From Flammeovirgaceae bacterium UBA2366 (GTDB lineage: Bacteria > Bacteroidota > Bacteroidia > Cytophagales > Cyclobacteriaceae): 64,000 nucleotides of DNA. The position numbers and the translations under genes were made by a program. The stretch covers positions 124,001-188,000 of the forward strand of contig DDTK01000014.1 in the NCBI GenBank assembly GCA_002344065.1. Reading direction: 5' to 3'. Positions within the stretch are counted from its first letter, which is position 1. Each line of letters begins with the position of its first letter. Under the pieces are notes generated by a model that was not told the DNA's origin, did no database searches, and was given only the letters and a program-made list of their open reading frames with translations. Positions 62,899 through 64,000 of the stretch are shown here, in pieces.

Positions 62899-63563
62899 GA
62901 CTCCCGGGCGATATAGCCTACTCCACGAATGGTTTGAATAAATTCTTCATCCTTCTGGATTTTCAATTTCTTACGCAATGCATTTATAAATACATCAATC
63001 ACACCACTATCACTGGTAGCATCCAGTCCCCAAATGGTATCCATTATTTTATTTCTCCGGCACACTTTTCCTTTATGGCGTATCAGATATTCCAACAACT
63101 GAAACTCTTTTTGTGTAAGTAGTATTTCTTCTTCTTGTTTAAAAACCTGATGGGTTTCTGTATTCAATAAAAAAGGGCCAAGCGTAAACATACCATTATG
63201 CTCGGATATAGGTCGTAGCTGAACTTTAATTCGTTCCAGCAATTCTTCAAAATGAAAAGGTTTTCGTATGTAATCATTTGCTCCGGCCTGTAAACCGAAA
63301 ACAGCATCTTGCACCGTATCGCGGGCAGTGAGAAAAATAATGGGGGTTTCCTTATTTTCTTTACGGTATGTTTTACATAGTTCAATGCCGGTAAGTTGTG
63401 GGAGCATCCAGTCTACCAGCAACAGATCGTAGTTATTGGACAATGCGTACTGAAGTCCGGTTTGTCCGTCAGCTGCAACGTCAACTTCATACCCTTCTTC
63501 CTCCAAGCCCTGTTTAAGGAAGCTGGTGATGCCGCTTTCATCTTCAATTACGAGAATACGCAT
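62895..63563 (-). CDS. OmpR-family response regulator
   Basis: 222 residues. Receiver with EDE near residue 7, phosphoacceptor Asp51 (LLLVDWMLPQLTG), switch Thr in IIFLTARD and Lys101 in DYIRKPFHFEELL. The trans_reg_C winged helix has LLTQKEFQLLEYLIRHKGKV, VIDVFINALRKKLKI and IQTIRGVGYIARES. It is the first gene of the pair with the kinase and likely controls the RND operon downstream on the same strand. Confidence 0.94.
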   Translation of the reverse strand: MRILVIEDESGITSFLKQGLEEEGYEVDVAADGQTGLQYALSNNYDLLLVDWMLPQLTGIELCKTYRKENKETPIIFLTARDTVQDAVFGLQAGANDYIRKPFHFEELLERIKVQLRPISEHNGMFTLGPFLLNTETHQVFKQEEEILLTQKEFQLLEYLIRHKGKVCRRNKIMDTIWGLDATSDSGVIDVFINALRKKLKIQKDEEFIQTIRGVGYIARES

Positions 63564-63696
63564 TCTACAAAACTAAGCATTACCGGCTTAGAAAAAGCTT
63601 TGCGTTTGCTTAAGATTAGCTTAACGCTGGTTATAGTATTGAAATCAAGTACAAAACATAAGCTTCGATCGCTTAATCTGGTTGTAATACGATTTG

Positions 63697-63758
63697 GTGT
63701 TTTGGTGCTTTTGTGGCTAAGGATTAACATGCTTGCTGCCACTAAAGCACGAAATCAC
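63697..63758. repeat. Imperfect inverted repeat related to the one at 15255-15348
   Basis: GTGTTTTGGTGCTTTTGTGGC (63697-63717, 21 bases shown here as GTGTTTTGGTGC + TTTTGTGGC) faces GCCACTAAAGCAC + GAAATCAC (63738-63758), with three mismatches. The wording CCACTAAAGCAC and TTTTGTGG recalls the repeat at 15255-15348, suggesting one dispersed family used as an intergenic terminator-like spacer. Confidence 0.65.
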
Positions 63759-63829
63759 AAAAAAATAATAATACTAAATGACACCAGACGAAAGCCACAG
63801 ATGTTCACCCTAGGGCTGCTCGACCAGAT

Positions 63830-64000
63830 TCAGGTTACTACATTTCGCTTCGTAAGCAAAATTCCGGAAACAACCAGCAACACACCCAAAGCACCAAATA
63901 TGATGTGCAGATAGTTTACGGTTTGTAGCATGATCATCTGCACCACAATCCACCCGATTAAAATGAATCCCTGCAGAATGGTCAGTTTAATGTAATGCAC
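63830..64000 (-). CDS. C-terminal part of a small membrane protein (5' end outside window)
   Basis: 56 codons are visible, ending LLTKRNVVT. Two hydrophobic helices (LQGFILIGWIVVQMIMLQTV, LHIIFGALGVLLVVSGILLT) dominate. The gene starts beyond the right edge. No family can be named from this piece. Confidence 0.6.
   Translation of the reverse strand: MHYIKLTILQGFILIGWIVVQMIMLQTVNYLHIIFGALGVLLVVSGILLTKRNVVT

Noticed and set aside
1..64000. CRISPR array, rRNA, riboswitch
   Set aside because: No regularly spaced identical repeats, no rRNA sequence and no recognisable riboswitch core were found by eye; weak structures could have been missed without a covariance search.

Overview
The window looks like chromosomal DNA of a Cytophagales-type Bacteroidetes bacterium. 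The grounds are type IX secretion sorting domains of both kinds (C-terminal tails of the genes at 4773-6147 and 6160-7566), 7TM-DISM receptors, TAnnTTTG-type promoters, very large RHS/DUF6443 proteins, AddAB-type nuclease-helicases, a CusA-TolC fusion and many two-component genes without strong Shine-Dalgarno sequences. No rRNA, CRISPR array or intact insertion sequence was seen.

Layout. 1-8.4 kb: a truncated 7TM receptor with an unusual zinc ribbon, tRNA-Asn, a lipoprotein class B1 metallo-beta-lactamase, small secreted and membrane proteins, two type IX secreted proteins (one apparently frameshifted) and a degenerate receiver protein. 8.6-11.6 kb: a tight four-gene signalling operon (small PCPPHC-tailed protein, multi-pass membrane protein, histidine kinase, LuxR-type regulator). 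11.8-20.1 kb: mostly housekeeping and envelope genes, including a second frameshifted gene, a membrane protein/winged-helix/CreD cluster with two copies of one palindromic operator, proline catabolism (pruA), a nucleotidase, an ArsR-type regulator, a hydrolase and a glyoxalase-fold protein.

20.2-30.9 kb is an integrated mobilizable element or its remains. It has an unusual tRNA-Pro cluster with a GIY-YIG gene between an intact tRNA and a tRNA fragment. A large serine recombinase follows whose 3' end runs antisense through the tRNA fragment. The rest is cargo (a membrane-anchored PIN-domain protein, a nucleotidyltransferase with a small basic partner, a DUF6922 protein), a MobC/relaxase pair with a candidate oriT hairpin, a ParA-like ATPase, a stripped-down TOPRIM primase and an orphan LuxR-type regulator.

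31.1-43.1 kb is an RHS polymorphic-toxin locus: two giant secreted RHS proteins with a small secreted protein between them, a variable C-terminal tail after the RHS core, three small AT-rich candidate immunity genes, and a secreted coiled-coil/beta-barrel-like protein. 43.2-64 kb returns to chromosomal genes: a DinB-fold protein, a 22-residue Lys/Ala histone-H1-like peptide with its own terminator, addB-addA, a membrane patatin phospholipase followed by a TPR histidine kinase and a WYL regulator, then a heavy-metal efflux locus (adaptor, RND pump fused to its own TolC-like channel) next to an OmpR-type two-component pair that probably controls it.

All assignments come from reading the sequence and from recall of protein families. 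No database search was run.
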